A stretch of DNA of 64,000 bases from Flagellimonas nanhaiensis (GCF_003382275.1 NZ_QTJX01000001.1:992001-1056000); one strand, 5' to 3'. Positions 35,511-44,498 are shown, counted from the stretch's first letter. The notes: generated by a model from the sequence alone, not told the origin. Program-made: numbers and translations.

Positions 35511-36263
35511 GTGGAAAATGAACTTACCATAAAGCGATTTACCGATATCCGAAGGGAATTAGGGTATACCCAGACCGAGTTTGCCCAATTGTTGGGGGTT
35601 AAAAATACCACTGCAGATATAGAGCGCGGTCGGACTAAATTATCGGGTAGGGTAGTGACAGAACTTTTAAAGCAGTTTAAGATCAATCCACTATGGTTGT
35701 TTGGCGAAAGTGACCAAAAGCATTTGGATACCTCTAAAACAAGTGTTATTCCAAAGGTGGTAACTGTGGATAGTGCTGATCAGGACAATATGGTCTTGGT
35801 GAACGCCAAGGCGGCGGCTGGATATCCTCAAAACATTGCAGATACAAGTTGGTACAGGCAGCTTCCTGCCTTTGATATGCCCATACCTGAATTTCGTAAC
35901 GCTACGTATCGTGGATTCCAGGTAGAAGGGGACAGTATGTTGCCCAATCTAAAGCCGGATGATTGGGTTTTGGCGCGAGCCATTGAACATATTGACCATG
36001 TTAGCCCCAACAAAATGTATGTAGTGGTCCTTCAGGACTCCGTGATGGTGAAAAAAATTGAACGTCCGCCCAATTCCAACAACATTACGTTGGTCTCTTT
36101 GAATGAATCCTATCCTCCATACGACATCAAGCCTTTTCAAATCCAGGAAATTTGGGAAGTGAGCAGTAAACTGACTTTTAATGTAGAAGCCACAACCGAA
36201 ACTGGATTGCTAAAGCAATTGCAACAGTCCATGGAAGAATTAAAAAGGCAGATTACCAAATAG
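35511..36263 (+). CDS. LexA-like S24 transcriptional repressor (HTH + peptidase)
   Basis: A 250-residue repressor: an N-terminal HTH (FTDIRRELGYTQTEFAQLLGV, ADIERGRTKLSG) and a C-terminal S24 self-cleaving domain. The catalytic Ser is in VEGDSMLPNL (Ser142) and Lys in SVMVKKIE (Lys181/182). A cleavage-type Ala-Gly lies in KAAAGYP (Ala103-Gly104). This is the C2/LexA mechanism, in which damage-induced RecA filament triggers self-cleavage. The start is the GTG at 35511, because the upstream TTG at 35478 is part of the promoter. The next gene is convergent, and the operator array is upstream. Confidence 0.9.
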   Translation: MENELTIKRFTDIRRELGYTQTEFAQLLGVKNTTADIERGRTKLSGRVVTELLKQFKINPLWLFGESDQKHLDTSKTSVIPKVVTVDSADQDNMVLVNAKAAAGYPQNIADTSWYRQLPAFDMPIPEFRNATYRGFQVEGDSMLPNLKPDDWVLARAIEHIDHVSPNKMYVVVLQDSVMVKKIERPPNSNNITLVSLNESYPPYDIKPFQIQEIWEVSSKLTFNVEATTETGLLKQLQQSMEELKRQITK

Positions 36264-36264
36264 C

Positions 36265-37191
36265 TTAGGCGCTTTCCGTTGTTATACCTTCTTTGATGGC
36301 ATGTGCAAGAATGGATGCAGCCTTGGGGTGATTCCTGAACCAAAGCTCTGGTTCAAATATTTCCAACTCAGCAAGAGCCCAATTACCATCATTGTCCTTG
36401 AAGATATCCACTCTGGCATAGGTGGGAAGCTCAGGAGCGGCTTCAACTACGCGTTGTGCAAATTTTATTTCTTCTTCTGAAGGGGTATAGTTGTGAACGG
36501 AACCTCCAAAATCATCTTGAACCCTAAAATCGCCAGATTTGGCAACTTTTAGTACGGAATGGGTGTATTGTCCATTAAAGAGCATCAGAGAAATTTCTCC
36601 ATCAGACACAATGTTATGTTGAAATTCTTGAAGCATCATCGCCTCTTGGGCAACAAGCTCTTTGAAGGTGTTGTCATGTTTTTCCCATTCTGATTTGTGA
36701 AATCTGTAGGTATGTCTGGCACCGCCTGAAATACAGGGTTTAAGTACAAAATCCTCGCAATCCAGACTAAAGCTTCTGTTGAATTTATCAATAGCCTGTG
36801 CTAAATCTAGAGGTTCACCGGTTTCAACGATCAATGTGTTGGGAATATTGATGCCCTTGGACTCCAATTCTTTTAGGTAGTGCTTGTCAATATTCCAATC
36901 TATCAATTCTTTTGAGTTGATGAATTGGGTAAGTTTGGAGGTATTTTGATACCATTGCGAAAACTCCTCAAATCGGTCAAAATAATCCCAAGTAGCACGA
37001 AACAGGGCATATTTTGTGGTAGACCAATCAAATTTTGGGTCGTCCCAGGTTTTGCGGGTGGCTTTTACACCGATAGCATCCAATGCTTCAAGCACCAATT
37101 GGTCCTCTAGCAGCACATTATCAATATAAATATTCCCATCCTTGGGGTTCAGATACCTTGGGTCGGTAAGCACCACAACATCAAATTGCAT
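36265..37191 (-). CDS. ATP-grasp family ligase, RimK-like, downstream of ggt
   Basis: A 308-residue ATP-grasp protein. The central domain has FVLKPCISGGARHTYRF (ATP-binding and lysine), QEAMMLQEF and the metal-binding strand ALAELEIFEPELWFR with Glu residues. Such enzymes form an amide or peptide bond through an acylphosphate. The substrate is not predictable; the start of the protein (VVVLTDPRYLNPKDGNIYIDN) is shared with uncharacterised Flavobacteriaceae proteins. It starts 11 bases after ggt and ends next to the convergent repressor gene, so ggt and this gene are probably one operon. Confidence 0.82.
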   Translation of the reverse strand: MQFDVVVLTDPRYLNPKDGNIYIDNVLLEDQLVLEALDAIGVKATRKTWDDPKFDWSTTKYALFRATWDYFDRFEEFSQWYQNTSKLTQFINSKELIDWNIDKHYLKELESKGINIPNTLIVETGEPLDLAQAIDKFNRSFSLDCEDFVLKPCISGGARHTYRFHKSEWEKHDNTFKELVAQEAMMLQEFQHNIVSDGEISLMLFNGQYTHSVLKVAKSGDFRVQDDFGGSVHNYTPSEEEIKFAQRVVEAAPELPTYARVDIFKDNDGNWALAELEIFEPELWFRNHPKAASILAHAIKEGITTESA

Positions 37192-37202
37192 ACTCAGTAC
37201 GA

Positions 37203-38888
37203 TTAAAATCCAACAGCAGTGTCATCTCCTCTTTTATCTGCGCCGCCCTCCAAACGACCATCCGAAAGAATACGAATGGCATCAACTTTTCCAATAATAC
37301 GTGTTCGCTCTTCATTGATGTTGTATCCTTTCGACTTCAATTCGGTTTTGAGTTCTTCGGAAAAGCCTTCAGGCTCAAAAACCACCACATCTGGTAGCCA
37401 TTGATGATGAAAGCGCGGGGCATTAACGGCATCCTGCATGCTCAAATTGAATTCATAGACATTAAGAATGGTTTGGGCTACTGCAGTAATTATTGTAGAC
37501 CCTCCCGGGGTGCCCACCACCATATAAAGTGTACCATCTTTTTCAACAATGGTTGGGGTCATACTGCTCAGCATTCGCTTTTCAGGCGCTATACTGTTGG
37601 CCTCAGCCCCAACAAGTCCAAACATGTTGGGCACACCAGGTTTAGCACTAAAATCATCCATTTCATTATTTAAAAAGAATCCTAACTCAGCACAATACAG
37701 TTTTGAACCGTAGCCACCATTAAGCGTGGTTGTAGCTGAAATGGCATTTCCTTCAGAGTCAACGATTGAATAGTGTGTGGTCTCCGTACTTTCCAAAATT
37801 TCTACTTTACCATGACTTACTTTGGAAGAAGGTGTAGCATTTTCAAAGGAAAAATCCTGCATACGTTCTTTCAAATAGTTTTGGCTCAAAAGTACGTCCA
37901 GGGGAATATCTACAAAATCTGGGTCTCCTAGGAAATAGTTGCGATCCGCATAGGCACGTCTGGCCGCTTCTGTGAACAATTGCACGGACTTTGTAGAATT
38001 ATGGCCATATTTTGAAATCTTATGAGGTTCTATCATCTTGAAGATTTGATTGATGGTCACCCCACCGCTACTTGGAGGACTCATGGAAATAATCCGTAGG
38101 TCCTTATAATCAAATACCACAGGATAACGCCATTTGGCTTCGTACTTTTCTAGGTCTTCCTCGGTAATGAAACCTCCCTTTTCCTGTATGAATGAGGCCA
38201 ATTTCTCCGCCACTTCACCTTTGTAAAAGCCGTCCCTGCCATTTTGCTGAATTTTTTCCAAGGTAGCGGCCAGCTCTGGATACTTAATAGTATCTCCGGG
38301 CATAAAATTAGTGGCAAATTTTGTGCTGTCCCCGTTGGCCTCGATAAATTGTTTCTTGTAATATTCCAGTCTTTTGGATTGTTTTTCTGTAACAATCACT
38401 CCTGTTTTGGCCAGTGCAATGATGGGTTGTAGAATCTCCTCTAAAGGTATTGAACCAAATTTTTCGTGAACAGCTATAACACCAGCTACGGTACCTGGCA
38501 CTCCTGCGGATGTTGCTCCTTTGGTGCTCATATCAGGGATAACATTGCCAAGGGAATCCAAATACATGTCTTTGTGGGCAGCTAAAGGTGCTTTTTCCCT
38601 ATAATCCAATCCGCCAATGTCCCCATTACTTTTTCTATAGACCATAAAGCCACCTCCGCCAAGATTTCCGGCAAATGGGTAAGCGACTGCCAAAGCCAAT
38701 TCTGTGGCTACCATAGCATCAAAGGCGTTACCACCTTTTTTCATGATGTCCGAGCCAATTTTTGAGGCTTCCTCCCTGGCAGAGACCACCATGGCTTTTT
38801 CAGTTACAAGCCCTGTGGGAATTGCTGGTTGTTGTCTACAATGTACAAATAGAAGGAGTAGGGGAATTAGAAGTATTAGTTTTCGCAT
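37203..38888 (-). CDS. ggt: Gamma-glutamyltransferase, lipid-anchored
   Basis: A 561-residue enzyme that cleaves gamma-glutamyl bonds, for example of glutathione, or transfers the group to acceptors. It is made as a proenzyme that splits at Thr370 in TTHYSIVD, exposing the nucleophile; the N-terminal subunit has AFDAMVATELALAVAYP and LGGGGFMVY, and the C-terminal one has NNEMDDFS and TPTIVEKDG-type sequence with the GTPGGSTIITA loop. The N-terminus (LLLLFVHC) has a lipobox with Cys17. Its first 13 bases overlap the end of the acpH gene, so translation is coupled. Confidence 0.95.
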   Translation of the reverse strand: MRKLILLIPLLLLFVHCRQQPAIPTGLVTEKAMVVSAREEASKIGSDIMKKGGNAFDAMVATELALAVAYPFAGNLGGGGFMVYRKSNGDIGGLDYREKAPLAAHKDMYLDSLGNVIPDMSTKGATSAGVPGTVAGVIAVHEKFGSIPLEEILQPIIALAKTGVIVTEKQSKRLEYYKKQFIEANGDSTKFATNFMPGDTIKYPELAATLEKIQQNGRDGFYKGEVAEKLASFIQEKGGFITEEDLEKYEAKWRYPVVFDYKDLRIISMSPPSSGGVTINQIFKMIEPHKISKYGHNSTKSVQLFTEAARRAYADRNYFLGDPDFVDIPLDVLLSQNYLKERMQDFSFENATPSSKVSHGKVEILESTETTHYSIVDSEGNAISATTTLNGGYGSKLYCAELGFFLNNEMDDFSAKPGVPNMFGLVGAEANSIAPEKRMLSSMTPTIVEKDGTLYMVVGTPGGSTIITAVAQTILNVYEFNLSMQDAVNAPRFHHQWLPDVVVFEPEGFSEELKTELKSKGYNINEERTRIIGKVDAIRILSDGRLEGGADKRGDDTAVGF

Positions 38889-39469
38889 AGAGAAATAAAT
38901 TTTTGTCGGGAAAAGGTAATCAATTCTTCAAAAAAATTAACGAACTCGTTTTCAAAAGCATCATAATGTTCTTCCAGGTCTAAAATTGCAAAGTTCATCT
39001 TGGACCGGTTTTTTGTTCTTCGGTTCATTCCGTTGAGAACTTTTGAGATGCCACTCAAGTCTGCATAGCTCAGCAACCAATTGTCCGCAATCATATAAGG
39101 CATCATGCGTTTGGTGCCCAAAGGCAAAATCTCGAAGTTTTCCTCTAGGAGATCATAAAAATCCTCCACATAATCTTCTAGGGGAACGTTGGAATAATCA
39201 CTCCAGTTTTTGGCCAAAAAGTGGTCGTAAAAAATATCCACGATTACTCGGCTGTAATGACTATAGTTTTTATGGAGCCTTTTGCTGCTTTGTTTGGCTA
39301 TGGGATGGGAGTCGGTAAACGTGTCTATTTCACGGTGCAACAAGATTCCTTTTTGAATTTTTTCTGGAAAATGCTTGTATTTGTTTCCACGGATATGGTC
39401 CGCAAAAAAATTACCCAGGGTAATCTCATCATCATCAAAGGAAAGATAGATGTGTGCCAAAAAGTTCAT
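38876..39469 (-). CDS. Acyl carrier protein phosphodiesterase
   Basis: A 197-residue HD-like hydrolase that removes the phosphopantetheine arm from acyl carrier protein (AcpH family, DUF479). It has the FLAHIYLSF N-terminus, GNFFADHIRG, GILLHREIDTFTDSHP and SRVIVDIFYDHFLAKNW with the metal-binding His and Asp positions. It is the first gene of a leftward unit acpH-ggt-ATP-grasp and is divergent from glmM with 89 bases between starts. In vivo relevance of the phosphodiesterase activity in this phylum is uncertain. Confidence 0.88.
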   Translation of the reverse strand: MNFLAHIYLSFDDDEITLGNFFADHIRGNKYKHFPEKIQKGILLHREIDTFTDSHPIAKQSSKRLHKNYSHYSRVIVDIFYDHFLAKNWSDYSNVPLEDYVEDFYDLLEENFEILPLGTKRMMPYMIADNWLLSYADLSGISKVLNGMNRRTKNRSKMNFAILDLEEHYDAFENEFVNFFEELITFSRQKFISLCEN

Positions 39470-39531
39470 CGGGGTAATTTCTATTTATATCGAATTTACA
39501 AATTCAAAACATGGAATAGGGAACGGCGGTT

Positions 39532-39539
39532 TATATTTG
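39532..39539 (+). promoter_or_regulatory. -7 element of the phosphoglucosamine mutase gene
   Basis: TATATTTG matches the TAnnTTTG -7 consensus 19 bases before the start codon at 39559. No correctly spaced TTG is visible, so only this box is called. Confidence 0.5.
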
Positions 39540-39558
39540 CAAAAACTTTTTAACAATT

Positions 39559-40950
39559 ATGACACTGATCAAATCAATTTCTGGAATACGAGGTACTATT
39601 GGAGGTAGGACCAATGACAATTTAACCCCCGTTGATGCTGTAAAATTTGCCGCTGCCTATGGAACATGGCTACGGGAGTATTCCAAAAAAGATAAGATGA
39701 CCGTTGTAATTGGAAGAGATGCCCGTCTTTCTGGCGAGATGATTCAAAACCTTGTGGTTTCTACCTTGGTTGGATTGGGCGCAGATGTTATTGATTTAGG
39801 ATTGTCCACCACGCCGACCGTGGAGATTGCTGTTCCTTTGGAAAAAGCAGATGGGGGAATCATCCTAACCGCGAGCCATAACCCAAAACAGTGGAACGCC
39901 TTAAAATTGTTGAATGAAAAGGGAGAGTTTTTAGATGCTGAACAAGGAGCCAAAATCCTTGCTTTGGCCGAAAAAGAAGATTTTGATTTTGCGGAAGTGG
40001 ACGATTTGGGCTCAGTAGTAAAAAATGATTCCTATATAGATGTTCATATTGATGAAGTCCTCAAACTTTCATTAGTTGATAAGGAGACCATTAAGAAAGC
40101 TGGTTTTAAAGTGGTTGTGGATGGTGTAAACTCAACTGGTGGTGTAGCTATTCCCAAATTGCTGGAAGAGCTTGGTGTTGAAGTAATCAAACTGTATTGT
40201 GATCCCACGGGTCATTTTCCACATAATCCCGAACCTTTAAAAGAACATTTGGGGGACATCTGTAAAAAAGTTGTGGAAGAGCAGGCAGATTTTGGAATTG
40301 TGGTAGACCCAGATGTTGACAGACTGGCCTTCATCAGCAATGATGGCGAAATGTTCGGAGAAGAATACACGCTAGTTGCCTGTGCCGATTATGTGTTGGG
40401 AAAAACAAAAGGCAACACGGTCTCAAACTTATCTTCTTCCAGGGCTCTCCGTGATATCACCCAAAAACATGGAGGCAGTTATAAAGCAGCGGCGGTAGGT
40501 GAGGTCAACGTGGTAGCCAAAATGAAAGCCAATGAAGCAATAATTGGAGGTGAAGGAAACGGAGGGATTATTTATCCAGAAAGCCACTATGGTCGTGATG
40601 CGTTAGTGGGCACAGCCTTGTTTCTTATGTTGATGGCGGAAAAAGGAGGAACCGTTGCAGAGCTAAGGGCCAGTTATCCGAGCTATTTCATGAGCAAGAA
40701 GAAAATACAGTTAACCCCAGATTTAGATGTTGATGCCCTTCTGACTGCCATGCACGATAAGTATAAGGATGAAGAAGTTTCCACCATTGATGGGGTGAAA
40801 ATTGACTTTGCGGAGAATTGGGTGCATTTAAGAAAATCAAATACAGAACCCATTATCCGAATATATACCGAAGCAAAATCCCAAATGGAAGCAGATAGTC
40901 TGGCCGATCAGATCATTGATGAAATAAAAGAGGTAGCGGGATTGAAATAA
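39559..40950 (+). CDS. glmM: Phosphoglucosamine mutase
   Basis: A 463-residue phosphohexomutase that interconverts glucosamine 6- and 1-phosphate, supplying UDP-GlcNAc for peptidoglycan and lipopolysaccharide. The active-site Ser106 is in TASHNPKQWNALK, the metal-binding loop is DPDVDRLA, and sugar binding is by GEGNGG and the phosphate-binding RKSNTEPIIRIYTEA near the C-terminus. GlmM is preferred over phosphoglucomutase because of the WNALK active-site loop and the short length. It abuts the convergent next gene. Confidence 0.92.
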   Translation: MTLIKSISGIRGTIGGRTNDNLTPVDAVKFAAAYGTWLREYSKKDKMTVVIGRDARLSGEMIQNLVVSTLVGLGADVIDLGLSTTPTVEIAVPLEKADGGIILTASHNPKQWNALKLLNEKGEFLDAEQGAKILALAEKEDFDFAEVDDLGSVVKNDSYIDVHIDEVLKLSLVDKETIKKAGFKVVVDGVNSTGGVAIPKLLEELGVEVIKLYCDPTGHFPHNPEPLKEHLGDICKKVVEEQADFGIVVDPDVDRLAFISNDGEMFGEEYTLVACADYVLGKTKGNTVSNLSSSRALRDITQKHGGSYKAAAVGEVNVVAKMKANEAIIGGEGNGGIIYPESHYGRDALVGTALFLMLMAEKGGTVAELRASYPSYFMSKKKIQLTPDLDVDALLTAMHDKYKDEEVSTIDGVKIDFAENWVHLRKSNTEPIIRIYTEAKSQMEADSLADQIIDEIKEVAGLK

Positions 40951-41484
40951 TTATCCTTCCAATTCATAAATGATCTCCTGAGAATTGAAATCATCATGGG
41001 AGATATCTGTTCTGGCATCAGAATCAAGCCAGATTTTCCATTCTCCGTTTTCTTTTTTAAGGCCAACGTTGAAATGTCCATAACCTTGTACCTTCAACGC
41101 TTTGTCATCCGGACCTTTTGAACTAAAACGATAATAACCGGTTTGATGGGCCAGGGTGCCATTTTCATTTGTTGCCGTGGTGAGAATGGCAAAGGCGATT
41201 CCCAATTGTCCACCGCGTTCCTTTACATTTTCCACAAAACCCCCAAAATGGTCCAAATAGGCTTCGCCTGTTTCAATTTGATTGTGGTCTACTGTCACAC
41301 GGACAATATCCTTGGAATGGATGGACTTCAGTTTTTTAGAATTCGATTCATTGTACGCTTCCATAAATGGAACCCAGACATCTTTTTCTATGGATTGCAA
41401 AAGTGTACTGGAAATTTGATTTTGTTGTTGACCGAAGACTGTGCCTGCAAAAAGTACCAGGGCAAGAGTGATTAGGTGTTTCAT
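40951..41484 (-). CDS. Secreted NTF2/SnoaL-like protein
   Basis: A 177-residue secreted protein: signal peptide (LITLALVLFAGTVFGQ) and a cone-shaped alpha+beta domain of the SnoaL/DUF4440 type (FMEAYNESNSKKLKSIHSKDIVRV, ending in VGLKKENGEWKIWLDSD). It likely folds as a small ligand-binding or non-enzymatic protein. Its stop directly abuts the stop of glmM. No partner genes nearby point to a function. Confidence 0.72.
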   Translation of the reverse strand: MKHLITLALVLFAGTVFGQQQNQISSTLLQSIEKDVWVPFMEAYNESNSKKLKSIHSKDIVRVTVDHNQIETGEAYLDHFGGFVENVKERGGQLGIAFAILTTATNENGTLAHQTGYYRFSSKGPDDKALKVQGYGHFNVGLKKENGEWKIWLDSDARTDISHDDFNSQEIIYELEG

Positions 41485-41633
41485 TTTTTGATTGTTTGAA
41501 TTGGTTTAATTTATGAAACTAACTTGAAGTGCTAATGGCTTTTAAGAAAAGTATATGATTTACAGTGAAGTACATTCTGTTTCTCATACCTTTCAGTGAG
41601 AAAAATTGGTTGTCTTAAAGCGCAGTTGGTTAT

Positions 41634-42524
41634 TTATTGAAACTGTTTGGGAACCTTGTTTCTGTGTTTCCATCGTTTATGGGTCCAGAAATAATACTCA
41701 GGAGCTTCACGGATAAGTTTTTCAGTTTCAGACAGGAACATTTCTGAGATCCCATAATCAGGAACTTCTTTTGGATTCTCGGTCAGGACCTTGAATGTTC
41801 CTTGGTAATGTCCCCTTTTAAGCTTTTTCACTTTCAAGAAAACTGGAATCAGATTATGCTGTTTGGCCAATTCTTCACCTCCAATATGTACAGGAACCAT
41901 AATGTTCATAAACGGTGCCCAGTGTCTTGCACGACTTACCATGGGTGATTGGTCACTGGCAATGCCCAACATAAATTGTTCTCCGTCCTCAACAGCCTGT
42001 TTAATTAATTTTCTACTTTCGTTGGTTCTAATCAAGGTAGTGCCATATTTGCTACGAATATCCCTAACCAACTTATCAAAGTACTTGTTTCCCAACTTAA
42101 GATAGATGGCATAGCCTTTTAAGGAGATTCTGGCGTTAAGCGACATGACCCATTCCCAACTGGCATAGTGAGAGGCCATTAAAAGGATTCGTTTCTCGTT
42201 TTTTTCCAGTTGGTGTATTACATCAATATTAGTATAGGTAAACCGTTTCTCCATTTCTTTGGCATTGATGCCCATGGTCTTGGCCATCTCCAAGAACATA
42301 TCGCACATATGCTTGTAGAATTTCTTCTCTATCCGAAGTCTTTCATTTGTATCCATATCCGGAAAAACCAAGGCCAAATTTTCCCGTACTACTTTTTTTC
42401 GATACCCAATAATATGGTACAGCAAAAAATACACTCCATCCGAAAGGATGTAAATGATTCTGAAAGGAAGTCTGGAAACCAACCAGAGTAGGGGGTAAGC
42501 AAGAATAAATACTACCAGTTGCAT
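41634..42524 (-). CDS. Lipid A biosynthesis acyltransferase family (LpxL/HtrB-like)
   Basis: A 296-residue membrane-anchored acyltransferase that adds a secondary acyl chain to lipid A. It has an N-terminal membrane helix (VVFILAYPLLWLVSRLPF), VVRENLALVFPD, the HX4E catalytic motif in MASHYASWEW, the LGIASDQSP region and VPVHIGGEELA. The start is the ATG at 42522-42524; in-frame codons upstream run through the palindromic promoter. It is divergent from the rhomboid gene. The exact acyl donor is unknown. Confidence 0.9.
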   Translation of the reverse strand: MQLVVFILAYPLLWLVSRLPFRIIYILSDGVYFLLYHIIGYRKKVVRENLALVFPDMDTNERLRIEKKFYKHMCDMFLEMAKTMGINAKEMEKRFTYTNIDVIHQLEKNEKRILLMASHYASWEWVMSLNARISLKGYAIYLKLGNKYFDKLVRDIRSKYGTTLIRTNESRKLIKQAVEDGEQFMLGIASDQSPMVSRARHWAPFMNIMVPVHIGGEELAKQHNLIPVFLKVKKLKRGHYQGTFKVLTENPKEVPDYGISEMFLSETEKLIREAPEYYFWTHKRWKHRNKVPKQFQ

Positions 42525-42540
42525 ATACGATTCTTGTGTG

Positions 42541-42558
42541 CAAATATAGCTATATTTG
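42541..42558. promoter_or_regulatory. Palindromic two-way promoter
   Basis: The 18-bp perfect palindrome CAAATATAGCTATATTTG contains TATATTTG on both strands (plus 42551-42558, minus 42548-42541), each a match to the -7 consensus. It sits between the divergent starts at 42524 and 42577, at 17 and 19 bases from them, so the two genes likely share and compete for one site. Confidence 0.75.
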
Positions 42559-42576
42559 AATCCAAATCTTGTTGCC

Positions 42577-43227
42577 ATGTACAATTTACATATTGCCACA
42601 ATTGCCATTATGGCTGCCAATGTCTTGGTATCCTTGAGAGGATTTAGCGATATTACTTTTTTTGAACGTTACAAATTCAGTATCAGTGGAATTAGAGCTG
42701 GACAGCGAGAGCGCACAGTGACCTCCGGTTTCTTACATGTAGATATTTCGCATCTCTTTCTTAACATGTTCACGCTCTATTTTTTTGCCAATGTGGTGAT
42801 AAATTGGTTTGGTCCGGGAAAATTTTTGATCATTTACTTTATTAGTTTGATTGCTGGGAGTCTTCTTGCACTTTTTTTTCATAAAAATGAACCTCATTAT
42901 AGTGCAGTGGGGGCCAGTGGCGCGGTAATCGGTATTTTGTATGCGGCTATTCTGTTAAGGCCAGATATGCAACTGGGAATCATGTTTATCCCTATTCCTT
43001 TGCCTGCCTATGTTTTGGGGATTGCCTATCTGCTGTATTCCATTTACGGTATGAAAAGTAGGCATGGAAATATTGGGCACACAGCCCATTTTGGAGGCGC
43101 TATTGGAGGTTATGTGACCACGTTGCTGTTTAAACCGGATTTGTTCGTAACTGATACATTGATTGTGATCCTCCTGGCTATTCCGATTATTATTCTTTTT
43201 GTTCTGGAGAAGATGGGGAAAATATAA
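42577..43227 (+). CDS. Rhomboid family intramembrane serine protease
   Basis: A 216-residue protease with about six membrane helices. The dyad is Ser114 in GASG and His171 in HFGGAIGG; the conserved LFLNMFTLYFF helix is present. It cleaves transmembrane segments within the membrane; substrates are unknown. The ATG at 42577 (MYNLHIATIAIMAANVL) fits the family; an in-frame TTG seven codons upstream is not needed. Confidence 0.93.
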   Translation: MYNLHIATIAIMAANVLVSLRGFSDITFFERYKFSISGIRAGQRERTVTSGFLHVDISHLFLNMFTLYFFANVVINWFGPGKFLIIYFISLIAGSLLALFFHKNEPHYSAVGASGAVIGILYAAILLRPDMQLGIMFIPIPLPAYVLGIAYLLYSIYGMKSRHGNIGHTAHFGGAIGGYVTTLLFKPDLFVTDTLIVILLAIPIIILFVLEKMGKI

Positions 43228-43235
43228 CCCAACAA

Positions 43236-43264
43236 AAAAGGCCCATGAAATCATGGACCTTTTC
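43236..43264. terminator. Bidirectional terminator between rhomboid and TlpA-like genes
   Basis: Left arm AAAAGGCCCATGA pairs with TCATGGACCTTTT with one C-A mismatch. It is flanked by A-rich sequence on the left and T-rich on the right, so it can serve both convergent genes. Confidence 0.75.
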
Positions 43265-43281
43265 TTAAAATGCTTGTTTTT

Positions 43282-44397
43282 TTAATTGAGTAGCTCAGCT
43301 ACTTTTGCTTCCAGTGCCGGACCTCTTAGGTCTTTGGCGACAATCACCCCATTTTCATCTAATAGAAATGCTGCAGGAATAGCATTGATGTTATATAATC
43401 TGGCTATAGGATCTTGAAAACGTTTAAGATTGGAAATATGGTTCCAGGTCAAACCATCATGTTCAATGGCTTTTTTCCAATCCTCAGCTCTTGTGTCCAA
43501 GGAAACTCCAATAATATTGAAACCCTTGTCGCGATATTTATTGTACACTGAAACGATGTTTGGGTTTTCTGCCCGGCAAGGCCTGCACCATGCGGCCCAA
43601 AAATCCACCAAGGTAAGTTTACTGTTATTTTTGACATCGCTAAGTGCCAATACGGAGCCTTCAGGTGTTGGCGCTGAGAACTCCGGAGCTTTGGCTCCTA
43701 TATCGGTTGACTTTATTTCGTCCAGTCTTTTCTTGAGCATTTCTCCCGGCTCTGAAGCTTTCATTTCAGGGGTAAGCGCATCAAACATTTGTTTGACCTC
43801 ATCACTGGGTAGTGCTTTTGTGGACATTAAACTACCAATGATCAAAACGGATATCAGTGCATTTGGGTTTTCCTTTGCATAGCTGATATTGAAGTTCTTT
43901 ACCTCATCTTGTAGTTCAATGAATTCTTCTCTTAAAGCAGTCGCGGTGGCAGTATCCCTTTCCATGGAAGCTACGCGCATATCATTTTGCATTGACATTG
44001 CCCGTTGGTTCAATTTTCTTGACTCTTCAAGAAAGCTCATGAAAAGATCGTTTTGCGGCGTTCCTTTTAGTTTGGCGAAATTCATGCTGTCTTTCTGAAA
44101 TCTCACCTCTATATCTCCGTTTTCCAAAACCACAGGTACACTACCTCTTCCAGATTCAACAAAAATGTAATGAAGTTTGGGTTGAGTCTGGGCACCTTCA
44201 AAATTGAAAAGGCCATTTTCAACTGTGGTAGTATCAATATCTATCAATTGATTCAACGAGTCGGTAGTTTTTAGGAAGATTTGGGTGCCATTGTCAAGGT
44301 CTCCGGTTACTGTTCCGTTTAGACTGAATCCGGCTGGTTTGGAATCGCACGACATCAAGAAAACAATTCCTAGGGCAAGCACAAGTACTTTTTTCAT
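43282..44397 (-). CDS. TlpA-like thioredoxin lipoprotein with DUF4369
   Basis: A 371-residue periplasmic thiol-disulfide protein. The signal peptide ends in FLMSC (Cys17 lipidated). An N-terminal DUF4369 domain (GTVTGDLDNGTQIFL, LHYIFVESGRG) precedes a helical linker and a C-terminal AhpC/TSA-type thioredoxin with the active-site WCRPC (Cys271, Cys274) and cis-Pro in INAIPAAFL. Members of this type keep periplasmic thiols reduced, for example in cytochrome c assembly or stress defence; the partner is unknown. It has its own terminator region on both sides. Confidence 0.92.
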   Translation of the reverse strand: MKKVLVLALGIVFLMSCDSKPAGFSLNGTVTGDLDNGTQIFLKTTDSLNQLIDIDTTTVENGLFNFEGAQTQPKLHYIFVESGRGSVPVVLENGDIEVRFQKDSMNFAKLKGTPQNDLFMSFLEESRKLNQRAMSMQNDMRVASMERDTATATALREEFIELQDEVKNFNISYAKENPNALISVLIIGSLMSTKALPSDEVKQMFDALTPEMKASEPGEMLKKRLDEIKSTDIGAKAPEFSAPTPEGSVLALSDVKNNSKLTLVDFWAAWCRPCRAENPNIVSVYNKYRDKGFNIIGVSLDTRAEDWKKAIEHDGLTWNHISNLKRFQDPIARLYNINAIPAAFLLDENGVIVAKDLRGPALEAKVAELLN

Positions 44398-44445
44398 TCT
44401 TTCAAGTTTAAGTTGCTAAGGTATTCATTCCATATGGCATAAAAA

Positions 44446-44476
44446 AACCCAAGGCCTTTTGAAAATACCTTGGGTT
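44446..44476 (-). terminator. Rho-independent terminator after the small barrel gene
   Basis: Arms AACCCAAGG and CCTTGGGTT (44446-44454 and 44468-44476) form a 9-bp stem with a partly paired loop. On the minus strand it ends in a run of seven T, just past the gene at 44499. Confidence 0.85.
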
Positions 44477-44498
44477 CTTGGTCTTTATTGATGGTTGC

